From Parabacteroides chongii (GTDB lineage Bacteria > Bacteroidota > Bacteroidia > Bacteroidales > Tannerellaceae): a stretch of 64,000 nucleotides of DNA. The notes under the pieces are model-generated. The model had not been told where the DNA came from, made no database searches, and saw nothing but the letters and a program-made list of their open reading frames with translations. Each line of letters opens with the position of its first letter. Within the stretch, counting starts at the first letter, position 1. The position numbers and the translations under genes were made by a program. Shown here piece after piece: positions 27,789-36,661 of this stretch. The stretch spans positions 5,426,501-5,490,500 of the forward strand of contig NZ_CP120849.1 of assembly GCF_029581355.1 (NCBI RefSeq). The letters are read 5' to 3'.

Positions 27789-30524
27789 TTATCCTTTTTC
27801 CTGATATTCGGTGGGTGTAACAGTATAGGCAGCTTTAAAACACTTGGAAAAATAAGGAGGAGAACTAAAACCGGTAGCATAAGCGACCTCATTCACATTA
27901 CGACCTTTCTCTCTCAATAAAGCAGCCGCACGCTTCAAACGATAGTTACGGAGGAAGTCTGTCGGTGTCACACCAGTCAGCTCCTTTACTTTCCGATACA
28001 GGTGTACGCGCGACAGACCGAGCATATCGCTCGCTTTCTCTATGCTGAAATCGGAATCGGGATAGGCCTCTTCGATCAGCGCCATGAACTTACGCATGAA
28101 TACATCATCCATGCTTTCCGTTTTACCGATCTTCAGGTCGGAAGCGGCAGGTGACTGAAGTTCCTGCGCGAAGGCATTTCTCAAACGGGCACGTTCTTCC
28201 AGCAGGCGGACAATGCGAAGTTTCAGTTCTTCGATATGGAAAGGTTTCTGAATAAACTCGTCGGCTCCACTGGCAATGCCGTACATTCGCTGCTTATCAT
28301 CGGAAAGGGCTGTCAGCAGGATGACAGGAATATGGCTGAAAGCGATATCCGATTTGATCCGTTTACACAATTCGTAACCATTCATTTCAGGCATCATCAC
28401 ATCACTGATAACCAATGATACATTCTCTTTTGCCAATATATCGACAGCCGCCGCACCATTCCCGGCAGCCAGGATACGGAAGTTGGGCTTCAGCTCCTTT
28501 TGCAGGTAAGCGTTAATATCCGGATCGTCCTCCACAACCAGAATCGTATAATCATAGGTCCGATTCACGATCTCGTCCATTTCGCGGGTATCCAGGTTTG
28601 CCACACCGCTCGACAATTCAGTTACGGAAGGAGCAAACGTACAGGTTTCATCAAAATGAGATTTTCCTTTAGGCAATTCGACAAAGAAGACGGTCCGTTT
28701 ACCCGGTTCGCTCTCCACATGAATACTGCCTTTATGCATACTGACAAACTCACGTGTCAAATGCAAACCGATACCGGTTCCGGTAACCTGATCGGCCGTA
28801 AAGAACTGGTCAAAGACAGCGGACAGGTTTTGGGGCAGTATTCCTTTTCCGTTATCCTCCACCGACAATATCACATACCCTGCATGTTCCTGCAAACGGA
28901 TGGTGACCGTTCCTCCCTCCGGAGTAAACTTAAAGGCATTCGACAACAGGTTGGCCAATATCTTTTCCATCTTGTCTGTATCCACCCAGAGCATAACAGA
29001 CCGGACGGTATGCTGAAACGAATAATGTATCTGTTTACTCTGCGCCATATTGTCAAAATACGACTTAACCTCTTCTATAAATGCAACCAGGTCCACTTCC
29101 GTCACCCGCATATCCATTTTGTTGCTCTCGACCTTGCGAAAGTCGAGCAACTGGCTGACTACCCGTTTCAGGCGGTCGGCATTTTTCTTTATTATATGTA
29201 TGTCGTCGACAATCGGCGAATCGGGAGGCAATTCTTTCGATAGCTTATTCAACGGACCGAGTATCAGCGTAAGCGGCGTTTTTATTTCATGGGAGACATT
29301 GGTGAAGAACTGTAACTTACGGGTGGTTGCCTGTTCGATCTTCCGGTTAGCAATTGCCAGTTCTTCACGCTGCTGCTCGACCTGCATATTGGTATGCTTC
29401 AATTCATGATTCTTACGCTGGACCTTCCGAAAAATATGTATCACGTAAAGAGCCAGCAGGAGCACGACTCCCAGCAATAGCAGGATCAGACCGACTGAAT
29501 TTTGTAAAAAACGGTATTCCGAGAACATCTTATCCAGATTATTGCGTTGCTTTTCAATCTGCTCCTGATAATCCGCCAGTTGCTCAGTCTGCAAATAGAT
29601 GGTTCCGGCATTATCCTTATCGATCAGAGCCGATGTCAAAGCGTACTGTTTGGAGACCGGCACTCCGTTCAGAATCTGCCAGGCAACCTTTACTGCCGTA
29701 CTTCCTCCTGTAGGATAAACGAACGAGGCTGTCAGATAACCGTCACGAACCGCTTCGATTCCTTTTCCCTTACCGGGCAAAGCATCTATACCTATAAACT
29801 TTATCCTCTCTGCCGCCTGCGGATTCACTTCCATTATTGCTTCTCTGGCAGCCAACGCCATCACATCATTATGTGCGTATACGATATCGATATCCTCAAA
29901 AGAACCGAGTGCTGCGATATTTACCTTGGCCTCATCCCGATGCCAGCGTCCGTACACTGTTTTCAGGATTATATTATCATTATGAATAAGAGCATCGCTA
30001 AAGCCATTATGACGGTCGAGAGCGGAAGAGGAACCTTCGCGTCCCCAAATTTCGACAATCGTTGTCTTTCCATTCTTCAGCAAAGAGTTCGTGAACAGTC
30101 CGGCAGCACGCCCTATCTCGTAATTGTCGGCTCCAATGAAAGTCGTATATTCTTCCGAATAGATTTTTCGGTCAATGATAATAGTCGGGATACCTGCCCT
30201 GTAAGCTTCAACGGCAGCCGTTGTCACAGGACCGGATTCATTGGCTGAAATAATGATAAGATCCACCTTCTTTTTAACCAACTCGCGAATCTGTTTGATT
30301 TGAGTATCATTATCTTCATTGGCATCTTTCATTTCAAGGGTCATTCCCGGATAGTCAGAAGCCTTCACTTGCATATCCAGCATCATCGCTTTTCGCCAGC
30401 TATCGTTAACAGAGCTATGGGAGATTCCCACAACAAACTCTTTCTCCTCCCCTCCCCGTTTACAGGAAATCGTTAGAGACAGAATAAATATCAACAGACA
30501 AAAGCGATATATAATGGGTTTCAT
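27789..30524 (-). CDS. Hybrid two-component system regulator with periplasmic sugar-binding sensor
   Basis: This single protein of about 911 residues contains a whole signalling pathway. In order: a lipoprotein-like or signal-anchor N-terminus (FCLLIFILSLTISC), a type I periplasmic-binding domain (about 25-325, FVVGISHSSVNDSWRKAMML, then IGADNYEIGRAAGL), one membrane helix (GLILLLLGVVLLLALYVIHI), a histidine-kinase phospho-acceptor (NVSHEIKTPLTLILGPL) and an ATPase domain (VEDNGKGILP). A receiver follows with Asp in LVISDVMMPEMNGYEL, and last an AraC-type HTH. I start it at 30524, because the upstream open frame would put the ATG inside the promoter. This resembles the fructose sensor BT1754, and the adjacent PfkB kinase agrees. 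Confidence 0.92.
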   Translation of the reverse strand: MKPIIYRFCLLIFILSLTISCKRGGEEKEFVVGISHSSVNDSWRKAMMLDMQVKASDYPGMTLEMKDANEDNDTQIKQIRELVKKKVDLIIISANESGPVTTAAVEAYRAGIPTIIIDRKIYSEEYTTFIGADNYEIGRAAGLFTNSLLKNGKTTIVEIWGREGSSSALDRHNGFSDALIHNDNIILKTVYGRWHRDEAKVNIAALGSFEDIDIVYAHNDVMALAAREAIMEVNPQAAERIKFIGIDALPGKGKGIEAVRDGYLTASFVYPTGGSTAVKVAWQILNGVPVSKQYALTSALIDKDNAGTIYLQTEQLADYQEQIEKQRNNLDKMFSEYRFLQNSVGLILLLLGVVLLLALYVIHIFRKVQRKNHELKHTNMQVEQQREELAIANRKIEQATTRKLQFFTNVSHEIKTPLTLILGPLNKLSKELPPDSPIVDDIHIIKKNADRLKRVVSQLLDFRKVESNKMDMRVTEVDLVAFIEEVKSYFDNMAQSKQIHYSFQHTVRSVMLWVDTDKMEKILANLLSNAFKFTPEGGTVTIRLQEHAGYVILSVEDNGKGILPQNLSAVFDQFFTADQVTGTGIGLHLTREFVSMHKGSIHVESEPGKRTVFFVELPKGKSHFDETCTFAPSVTELSSGVANLDTREMDEIVNRTYDYTILVVEDDPDINAYLQKELKPNFRILAAGNGAAAVDILAKENVSLVISDVMMPEMNGYELCKRIKSDIAFSHIPVILLTALSDDKQRMYGIASGADEFIQKPFHIEELKLRIVRLLEERARLRNAFAQELQSPAASDLKIGKTESMDDVFMRKFMALIEEAYPDSDFSIEKASDMLGLSRVHLYRKVKELTGVTPTDFLRNYRLKRAAALLREKGRNVNEVAYATGFSSPPYFSKCFKAAYTVTPTEYQEKG

Positions 30525-30551
30525 GAAGCAGCCGATTTTCAGGGTTTCGTA

Positions 30552-30583
30552 CAAAAGTACGGATTATCAGCATAACAGACAAA
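30552..30583 (-). promoter_or_regulatory. Promoter of the hybrid regulator
   Basis: On the minus strand TTTG (30583-30580) is followed after 20 bases by TACTTTTG (30559-30552), a full match to the Bacteroidetes -33/-7 consensus. The transcript would start near 30545, about 20 bases before the ATG at 30524. This rules out the longer open frame as the true start. Confidence 0.75.
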
Positions 30584-30625
30584 ATTTATTTTGTACATTC
30601 GTCCTCTAAATTATTATTGCATAAC

Positions 30626-31093
30626 ATGAAGATTATAGATAAGCAGCTACTTGACAAGACAAACGAACAGGCGAAACAATCGCCCCGTCTCCGCATGAAT
30701 TACAACTTCCATGAACGATTGGACGATCCGGTAAACCGTTTGCTGAATGCAATGGAACCGGGTAGTTATATCCGTCCGCACCGTCATCTGGATCCCGACA
30801 AAGACGAAATATTCCTGTTGTTACGCGGAAAAGTTGTAGTATTTACTTTTGACGACGAAGGTAATATTACGGAAAAATTCCTGCTCGATCCCATGGCTGG
30901 GTCCTATGGTGCAGAAATCAAACCAGGCGTTTGGCATTGCCTGCTCGTTCTGGAACGTGATACAGTCGTCTATGAAGTGAAACCAGGTCCTTTTGCTCCC
31001 TTGGATCCGAATAATATGGCACCCTGGAGTCCGGAACCGAATGATGAAAAAGGAGTAAAAGAATACATGAATTATCTAGCGTCCAAACTATAA
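30626..31093 (+). CDS. WbuC-like cupin-fold metalloprotein
   Basis: This protein has 155 residues from the ATG at 30626 (MKIIDKQLLDKTNEQAKQSP). It carries the cupin metal-binding motif (SYIRPHRHLDPDKDEIFLLL, with His-His...Glu) and a second half (IKPGVWHCLLVLERDTVVYE). The N-terminal RLRMNYNFHE segment and the C-terminal APWSPEP are typical of the WbuC family, often near polysaccharide genes; the biochemical role is unknown. An upstream TTG at 30617 is possible but unlikely. It is divergent from the hybrid regulator and followed three bases later by a DUF4833 gene, so those two form an operon. Confidence 0.85.
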   Translation: MKIIDKQLLDKTNEQAKQSPRLRMNYNFHERLDDPVNRLLNAMEPGSYIRPHRHLDPDKDEIFLLLRGKVVVFTFDDEGNITEKFLLDPMAGSYGAEIKPGVWHCLLVLERDTVVYEVKPGPFAPLDPNNMAPWSPEPNDEKGVKEYMNYLASKL

Positions 31094-31096
31094 AAG

Positions 31097-31645
31097 ATGG
31101 AAAATTTCAATACAATCAATCATACAGGGAGGAGGGTGATTTCATTCCTGACAGTTCTGCTTTTCACCTTTATCACCGCTTATGCAGGTAACCCTGAAGA
31201 AAACACTTATCCGACAACCGAAAGGCTTTTCCACATAGCACGAAGTACAAACAAAAACCTGGTTTGCTACGATGTGAATCTGGAGAACGGAAAACTGAAC
31301 ACCAAATCTCCTCTCAACGTATATTGGGTCAACCGGGAAGAACGACCGGGAGAAACCAACGGTTTAAGTTTCTTCCAGAAAAAGATGGCATACGGATACA
31401 AACTGATATCGGAAGGAAACGATTACAGCGAAGTGACACTAACAGCTTATGCGGGTAAAAAGCTGAAGATATGCAAGCAGGATTCGAAATATGTCTGCAT
31501 GACAATGATCGACAATCAACCGGCCATACTGGAATCCCTCTATGTCCAGACCAAATCCGGCAGCCCTTTAAGTGTAGATTATGTTGAACTGAGAGGTATT
31601 TCAACCAGTACCGGAGCCAAAGTTTCCGAAAAAATAAAGAAATAA
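31097..31645 (+). CDS. DUF4833 exported protein
   Basis: This 182-residue protein has a signal peptide (FLTVLLFTFITAYAG). The body has LFHIARSTNKNLVCYDVNLE, then PLNVYWVNREERPGE, then KMAYGYKLISEGNDYSEVTL, a pattern I associate with DUF4833, a small Bacteroidetes family of unknown function. It is probably periplasmic. The spacing to the upstream cupin gene is three bases, implying translational coupling. No catalytic motif is evident. Confidence 0.7.
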   Translation: MENFNTINHTGRRVISFLTVLLFTFITAYAGNPEENTYPTTERLFHIARSTNKNLVCYDVNLENGKLNTKSPLNVYWVNREERPGETNGLSFFQKKMAYGYKLISEGNDYSEVTLTAYAGKKLKICKQDSKYVCMTMIDNQPAILESLYVQTKSGSPLSVDYVELRGISTSTGAKVSEKIKK

Positions 31646-31647
31646 CA

Positions 31648-31681
31648 AAAGCGAGTGTATTTCATATAGAACACACTCGCT
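31648..31681. terminator. Hairpin between DUF4833 and DUF1015 genes
   Basis: AGCGAGTGT and its complement ACACTCGCT form a 9-bp stem between two convergent genes. Flanking A and T tracts are short. It probably serves both strands. Confidence 0.7.
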
Positions 31682-31709
31682 TACTTATTTATCTTACAGA
31701 CATACCTTT

Positions 31710-32957
31710 TTACACCAGCTTATGAATAACCAATCCCGAACGCAGTTTCGGTTCGAACCAGGTTGTCTTAGGAGGCATGATATTTCCTGTATCGGCTATA
31801 TCCATCAACTGTTTCATAGTGACAGGATAGAGAGCTAATGCCACTTTCATTTCACCACTGTCTACACGCCGTTTCAGTTCACCTAAGCCACGGATTCCCC
31901 CTACGAAATCAATCCGTTTATCCGAACGCAGGTCTTTAATCCCCAGCACTTCATCCAGAATCAGGTTCGAAGAGATTGTAACATCTAGTACACCGATCGG
32001 ATCATGATCGTTATATGTTCTCGGTTTGGCTGTCAGAGAATACCATTTGCCACCCAAATAAAGGGAGAAATTGTGCAACTCTGCCGGTTTATAGATATCT
32101 GTACCTTTCTCTTCTACCGTAAAGTTTGTGGCTACTTTTGCCAAAAACTCTTCTTCAGTCAGTCCGTTCAAATCTTTGACTACACGGTTATAATCGATAA
32201 TAGTCAGCTGATTTGCCGGAAAGCATACAGCCATAAAATAGTTGTATTCTTCATCTCCACGGTGATTCGGATTTTGTTTTGCTTTTTCCGCACCAACTAA
32301 AGCTGCTGCAGCTGAACGGTGATGTCCGTCTGCAATATATAAGGAAGGCATTGCTTCGAACAACTCCGTGATACGGGCTATATCATTTTCCTCATCGATA
32401 ATCCAAAATGTATGTCCAAAGCCATCCAGTTCTGCGACAAAGTCATATTCCGGAGTTTTTGCCGTATACTTCTTTACAATAGCATCCAGTTCCGCATTAT
32501 CGGGATAAGCAAAGAAAACCGGTTCGATATTGGCATTGTTGACACGTACATGTTTCATACGGTCTTCTTCCTTATCACGACGAGTCAACTCATGCTTTTT
32601 GATATTCCCTTTCAGATAATCATCCACATATGCACAGACTACCAATCCATATTGTGTATGCCCGTTCATAGTTTGGGCATATACGTAATATTGTTCTTTC
32701 TGATCCTGAATCAACCAACCTTTATCCTGGAATTTCTGAAAGTTCTCTGCTGCTTTTTCATAGACAGCCGGATCATGTTCATCTGTTCCCACCGGAAAAT
32801 CAATCTCCGGTTTGATTATATGATATAATGATTTCTCGTTACCTAGTGCTTCTTCACGCGCTTCTTCAGAATTAAGCACATCATAAGGACGTGAAGCGAC
32901 TTCCTTTATCAAATCCTTCGGCGGACGGATACCTTTGAATGGTTTTATTTTTGCCAT
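31710..32957 (-). CDS. DUF1015 family protein
   Basis: This protein has 415 residues from the ATG at 32957 (MAKIKPFKGIRPPKDLI). The longer open frame reaches into serA in another phase and is not credible. DUF1015 features are clear: VASRPYDVLNSEEAREEALG, SLYHIIKPEIDFP, the Arg/Lys-rich LTRRDKEEDRMKHVRVNNAN, and YIADGHHRSAAAAL. The function is not established; members are often linked to serine or HprK-like metabolism genes. Here it is third in a serC-serA-DUF1015 operon, 25 bases after serA, an order I know from many Bacteroidales. Confidence 0.93.
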   Translation of the reverse strand: MAKIKPFKGIRPPKDLIKEVASRPYDVLNSEEAREEALGNEKSLYHIIKPEIDFPVGTDEHDPAVYEKAAENFQKFQDKGWLIQDQKEQYYVYAQTMNGHTQYGLVVCAYVDDYLKGNIKKHELTRRDKEEDRMKHVRVNNANIEPVFFAYPDNAELDAIVKKYTAKTPEYDFVAELDGFGHTFWIIDEENDIARITELFEAMPSLYIADGHHRSAAAALVGAEKAKQNPNHRGDEEYNYFMAVCFPANQLTIIDYNRVVKDLNGLTEEEFLAKVATNFTVEEKGTDIYKPAELHNFSLYLGGKWYSLTAKPRTYNDHDPIGVLDVTISSNLILDEVLGIKDLRSDKRIDFVGGIRGLGELKRRVDSGEMKVALALYPVTMKQLMDIADTGNIMPPKTTWFEPKLRSGLVIHKLV

Positions 32958-32982
32958 AGTTTTACAGTTGACAATTGACAAC

Positions 32983-33906
32983 TTATTTATTGACTCTGAA
33001 TTTCTCGTTACCGTTCTGCAGAAAATCGACGATCTGTTTTGCTGCAGCAATACCGGCATTGATATTCGCCTCAGCTGTCTGTGCTCCCATCTTCTTCGGT
33101 GTCCCGAAATAACGGTCCGAATATTTAGCAGCCAAATCCGCATCGATAGCCGGCTTGATATCTGTGATATATTTAAAATCAGGACGTTCTTCCATCATCT
33201 TTGCCAAACCTGCTTCGTCGATCACTTCCTTACGGGCTGTATTCACAACGATAGCACCTTTAGGCATTGAATTCATTAATTCAAAATTGATGGATCCCTT
33301 TGTTTCGGCTGTTGCCGGAATATGCAGAGATACAATCTGACAAGACTTAAACAGGTCTGCAGTAGAAGCTACTGCTTTCACTCCGTCTTTCTCTATCACT
33401 TCTGCCGGACAGAATGCATCAAAAGCATATACATCCATGCCGAAGCCTTTAGCAATACGTGCCACATTACGACCCACATTACCATAAGCCAGAATGCCCA
33501 GTTTTTTACCCTTCAGTTCTGTTCCGGAAGTTCCGTTATAGAAGTTTCGGACAGCATATACCAACATACCAAAAACTAATTCGGCGACAGCATTGGAATT
33601 TTGCCCCGGCGTATTCATCACACAAACGTTGTGTGCAGTCGCAGCAGCCAGATCCACATTGTCGTAACCGGCACCGGCACGAACCACTATCTTTAATTCT
33701 TTCGCAGCTTCCAATACCGGAGCATCGATGATATCACTGCGGATGATTACCGCATTCGCATCTTTAACAGCGTCCAGCAATTGACTTTTATCCGTGTATT
33801 TTTCAAGAAGAGCCAGTTCATAACCTGCACCTTCAACCACTTCACGGATGCCTTTCACTGCTATCGCAGCGAAAGGTTTATCTGTAGCAACCAATACTTT
33901 TGTCAT
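32983..33906 (-). CDS. serA: D-3-phosphoglycerate dehydrogenase
   Basis: This 307-residue NAD-dependent 2-hydroxyacid dehydrogenase catalyses the first step of serine synthesis (3-phosphoglycerate to 3-phosphohydroxypyruvate). The Rossmann motif is GILAYGNVGRNVARIAKGFG. Substrate-site segments are VRAGAGYDNVDLAAA and VVNTARKEVIDE. The usual C-terminal ACT regulatory domain is absent, so this is the short form. The usual catalytic His of the D-2-hydroxyacid family is not obvious, although the overall order of motifs is preserved (FGTPKKMGAQTAEAN replaces the expected TPH segment). The start at 33906 lies four bases after the serC stop; the seven codons before it overlap serC. Confidence 0.93.
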   Translation of the reverse strand: MTKVLVATDKPFAAIAVKGIREVVEGAGYELALLEKYTDKSQLLDAVKDANAVIIRSDIIDAPVLEAAKELKIVVRAGAGYDNVDLAAATAHNVCVMNTPGQNSNAVAELVFGMLVYAVRNFYNGTSGTELKGKKLGILAYGNVGRNVARIAKGFGMDVYAFDAFCPAEVIEKDGVKAVASTADLFKSCQIVSLHIPATAETKGSINFELMNSMPKGAIVVNTARKEVIDEAGLAKMMEERPDFKYITDIKPAIDADLAAKYSDRYFGTPKKMGAQTAEANINAGIAAAKQIVDFLQNGNEKFRVNK

Positions 33907-33910
33907 AGGA

Positions 33911-34978
33911 TCAATGTAGTTTTTCAAATTCTTTCATTGTTGCAACCAAAGCTTCTACGCTGCTCTTCGGCATAGCGTTATAAAGAGAAGCACGGAATCC
34001 ACCGACAGAACGGTGTCCTTTGATGCCTACCATACCGGCTGCAGATGCGAATTTATTAAATTCGTCTTCCAGTTCCTTATATTCGTCATTCATAACGAAA
34101 CAAACATTCATAATAGAACGGTCTTCCACAGCAGCCGTACCCTTGAATAATTTATTCCGATCGATTTCATCATACAGAATTGCTGCTTTTTCAAGATTCA
34201 TCTTTTCAATAACAGCAACACCACCCAATTCCTTATACCACTTCAATGTCTGCAATGCAGCAAAGATCGGAAATACAGGAGGAGTGTTGAACATAGAATC
34301 TTTTTTGATATGAGTGTTGTAATTCAACATGGTAGGAATTGCACGATCTACATGCCCCAAAGCATCCGTACGTACAATGGCCAAAGTGACACCTGCAGGA
34401 GCCAGATTTTTCTGTGCACCGGCATAAATTATATCATATTTGGAGATATCGATCGGACGAGAGAAAATATCAGAAGACATGTCGGATACCAAACGTACAT
34501 TCATATCAGGATCATAACGCATTTCCGTACCATAGATCGTATTGTTAGATGTAAAGTGGAAATAGTCCGAATCTTCTGCGACTTTATAGCCTTTAGGGAT
34601 ATAGGTGTAGTTAGCTTCCTTTGAAGATGCTACAACATCCACTTCTCCGAATAATTTAGCTTCCTTGATCGCATTAGAGGCCCATGTCCCCGTATCCAGA
34701 TAAGAAGCTTTTTTGTTCAACAAGTTAAAAGGAACCATACAAAACTGCATGCTGGCACCACCACCCAGAAATACAACTTCGTAACCAGCCGGCACATCCA
34801 GTAACTCTTTGATCAAAGCTCTGGCCTCGTCGTTTACTGCAACAAATTCTTTACCTCTGTGAGATACTTCAAGAATTGATAACCCTGTACCTGCGAAATT
34901 CTCAACAGCTGCTGCTGCATTCTTAATCGTGTATTCGCTCAGAATGGAAGGTCCTGCAGAAAAATTGTGCTTCTTCAT
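33911..34978 (-). CDS. serC: Phosphoserine aminotransferase
   Basis: This 355-residue pyridoxal-phosphate enzyme transfers an amino group from glutamate to 3-phosphohydroxypyruvate. It begins [18 protein letters not shown], the typical SerC start. The PLP lysine is in [15 protein letters not shown]. Other family segments are [27 protein letters not shown] and [17 protein letters not shown] at the C-terminus. It is first in the operon with serA and the DUF1015 gene, so serine synthesis is transcribed as a unit apart from serB. Confidence 0.97.
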   Translation of the reverse strand: MKKHNFSAGPSILSEYTIKNAAAAVENFAGTGLSILEVSHRGKEFVAVNDEARALIKELLDVPAGYEVVFLGGGASMQFCMVPFNLLNKKASYLDTGTWASNAIKEAKLFGEVDVVASSKEANYTYIPKGYKVAEDSDYFHFTSNNTIYGTEMRYDPDMNVRLVSDMSSDIFSRPIDISKYDIIYAGAQKNLAPAGVTLAIVRTDALGHVDRAIPTMLNYNTHIKKDSMFNTPPVFPIFAALQTLKWYKELGGVAVIEKMNLEKAAILYDEIDRNKLFKGTAAVEDRSIMNVCFVMNDEYKELEDEFNKFASAAGMVGIKGHRSVGGFRASLYNAMPKSSVEALVATMKEFEKLH

Positions 34979-35166
34979 ATCTATTTCTTTTTAATGTTAT
35001 ATATTATTTAAGTAACGTGTTTTTCGAAAACAGGCGGCTAATGTACGAATTAAATTGAAATTTGAAAATCAAAACCCGAAAATTATTAGCAAAAAGGCAC
35101 ATATTCATCATTTTCACCGTCTTTTACACAGTCAATTTTCTGCTTTCAATTATCAATTGTCAATTA

Positions 35167-36438
35167 CTAAAACCGATCTCCCCACAATTTTTTCATCTGT
35201 TCAATCAGTTTCTGTTCAGCCGGATTATTCTGCCCTTTCCAAAAGCATTGATTCAATACTTCCTTGGGCAAATATTCCTGTTCAACAAAGTTGTTCTTAT
35301 AATCATGTGCATATTTATATTCTTTCCCATACTCCAACTCCTTCATCAAAGCCGTCGGAGCATTCCGCAAATGAAGCGGAACCGGAAGATTACCAGTACG
35401 CTCTACCAAAGCCAATGCGTCATTGATTGCCATATAGGCAGAATTACTTTTAGGGCTACTGGCCAGATAAATTGTCGTTTCGGCCAGGATGATACGCCCT
35501 TCCGGCCAACCGATCTTCTTCAAAGCATCAAAACAGGCATTCGCCAGCAATAACGCATTGGGGTTAGCCAATCCTATATCCTCCGATGCAGAGATTACCA
35601 GCCTCCGGGCAATAAACTCCGGATCCTCCCCTCCTGCCACCATACGTGCCAACCAATAAATAGCTCCATCAGGGTCACTTCCCCTGATCGATTTGATAAA
35701 AGCTGAAATAATATCATAATGCATCTCTCCGCCTTTATCATATGCTGCTGGATTTTCCTGCAAACGGTCTACTACTTTCTGATCCGTTATCTCGATCTTA
35801 TCCGTTTCTTCTGCCGATATGACCAGTTCCAGTATATTCAGTAATTTCCGTGCATCTCCACCCGAATAACGAAGCATAGCATCTGTCTCTGTCAGGACAA
35901 TATCTTTCTCTTTTAATACGATATCCTCTTTGACCGCATGATTCAATAAGGTAAGCAAATCACTTTTATCCAACGATTTCAATACATAAACCTGACACCT
36001 GGATAATAGCGGACGGATCACTTCAAAAGAAGGATTTTCCGTTGTAGCCCCGATCAGCGTAACCACTCCCGTTTCTACAGCATTCAACAAAGAATCCTGC
36101 TGGGATTTACTGAAACGATGTATTTCATCAATAAATAAAATAGGCGATACCGTATTGAAAAAACGATTGCTCTTTGCTTTTTCAATCACATCACGTACAT
36201 CCTTCACACCCGAACTGATAGCACTCAATGTATAAAAAGGTGCCTCCAGTTTATTGGAAATGATCTGTGCCAGTGTGGTCTTACCTACTCCCGGTGGTCC
36301 CCACAAAATAAAAGATGGGACCCGGCCAGCATCTATCATTTTCCTCAACACGGCTCCTTGCCCTACAAGGTGCTTCTGTCCGATATAATCATCCAGTGTT
36401 TTCGGACGTAATCTCTCTGCTAAAGGTTGATTCATCAT
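35167..36438 (-). CDS. rarA: Replication-associated recombination protein A (AAA ATPase)
   Basis: This 423-residue RarA/MgsA protein is a clamp-loader-like AAA+ ATPase acting at stalled replication forks. It has the N-terminal PLAERLRPKTLDDYIGQKHL, Walker A (WGPPGVGKTTLAQII), Walker B (ILFIDEIHRFSKSQQD), sensor 1 (LIGATTENPSFEV) and the C-terminal tetramerisation part (PVPLHLRNAPTALMKELEYG, then YLPKEV). Length is normal and the frame is intact. It is a stand-alone gene and the last clearly core gene before the SusC/SusD cassette locus. Confidence 0.96.
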   Translation of the reverse strand: MMNQPLAERLRPKTLDDYIGQKHLVGQGAVLRKMIDAGRVPSFILWGPPGVGKTTLAQIISNKLEAPFYTLSAISSGVKDVRDVIEKAKSNRFFNTVSPILFIDEIHRFSKSQQDSLLNAVETGVVTLIGATTENPSFEVIRPLLSRCQVYVLKSLDKSDLLTLLNHAVKEDIVLKEKDIVLTETDAMLRYSGGDARKLLNILELVISAEETDKIEITDQKVVDRLQENPAAYDKGGEMHYDIISAFIKSIRGSDPDGAIYWLARMVAGGEDPEFIARRLVISASEDIGLANPNALLLANACFDALKKIGWPEGRIILAETTIYLASSPKSNSAYMAINDALALVERTGNLPVPLHLRNAPTALMKELEYGKEYKYAHDYKNNFVEQEYLPKEVLNQCFWKGQNNPAEQKLIEQMKKLWGDRF

Positions 36439-36661
36439 GCAGACAAAAGTCGGATATTTTATTTACTTTTCAAAGCATAACCAGCGTAAAAATTAATCCG
36501 TAAACAAATGTTTGAGAACAGATTTTTATAACAAAAGTCAACTGATTAACCCTAATACCAAAGTCAAACATATACAATACTAGCATTTTGTCAACAAACA
36601 TTAGAGAACACAGAAATCCCTCCATCATTTCTTCCACGTTCCCTAATGCCATTATCCAATA

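Noticed and set aside
30525-30554. Earlier start of the hybrid regulator
   Set aside because: The ATG at 30554 would fall inside a full-consensus -7 element; the later Met begins a proper signal sequence.
32958-33143. N-terminal extension of the DUF1015 protein to 477 residues
   Set aside because: The extra 62 codons overlap serA in another frame and have no family similarity; the family begins at MAKIKPF (32957).
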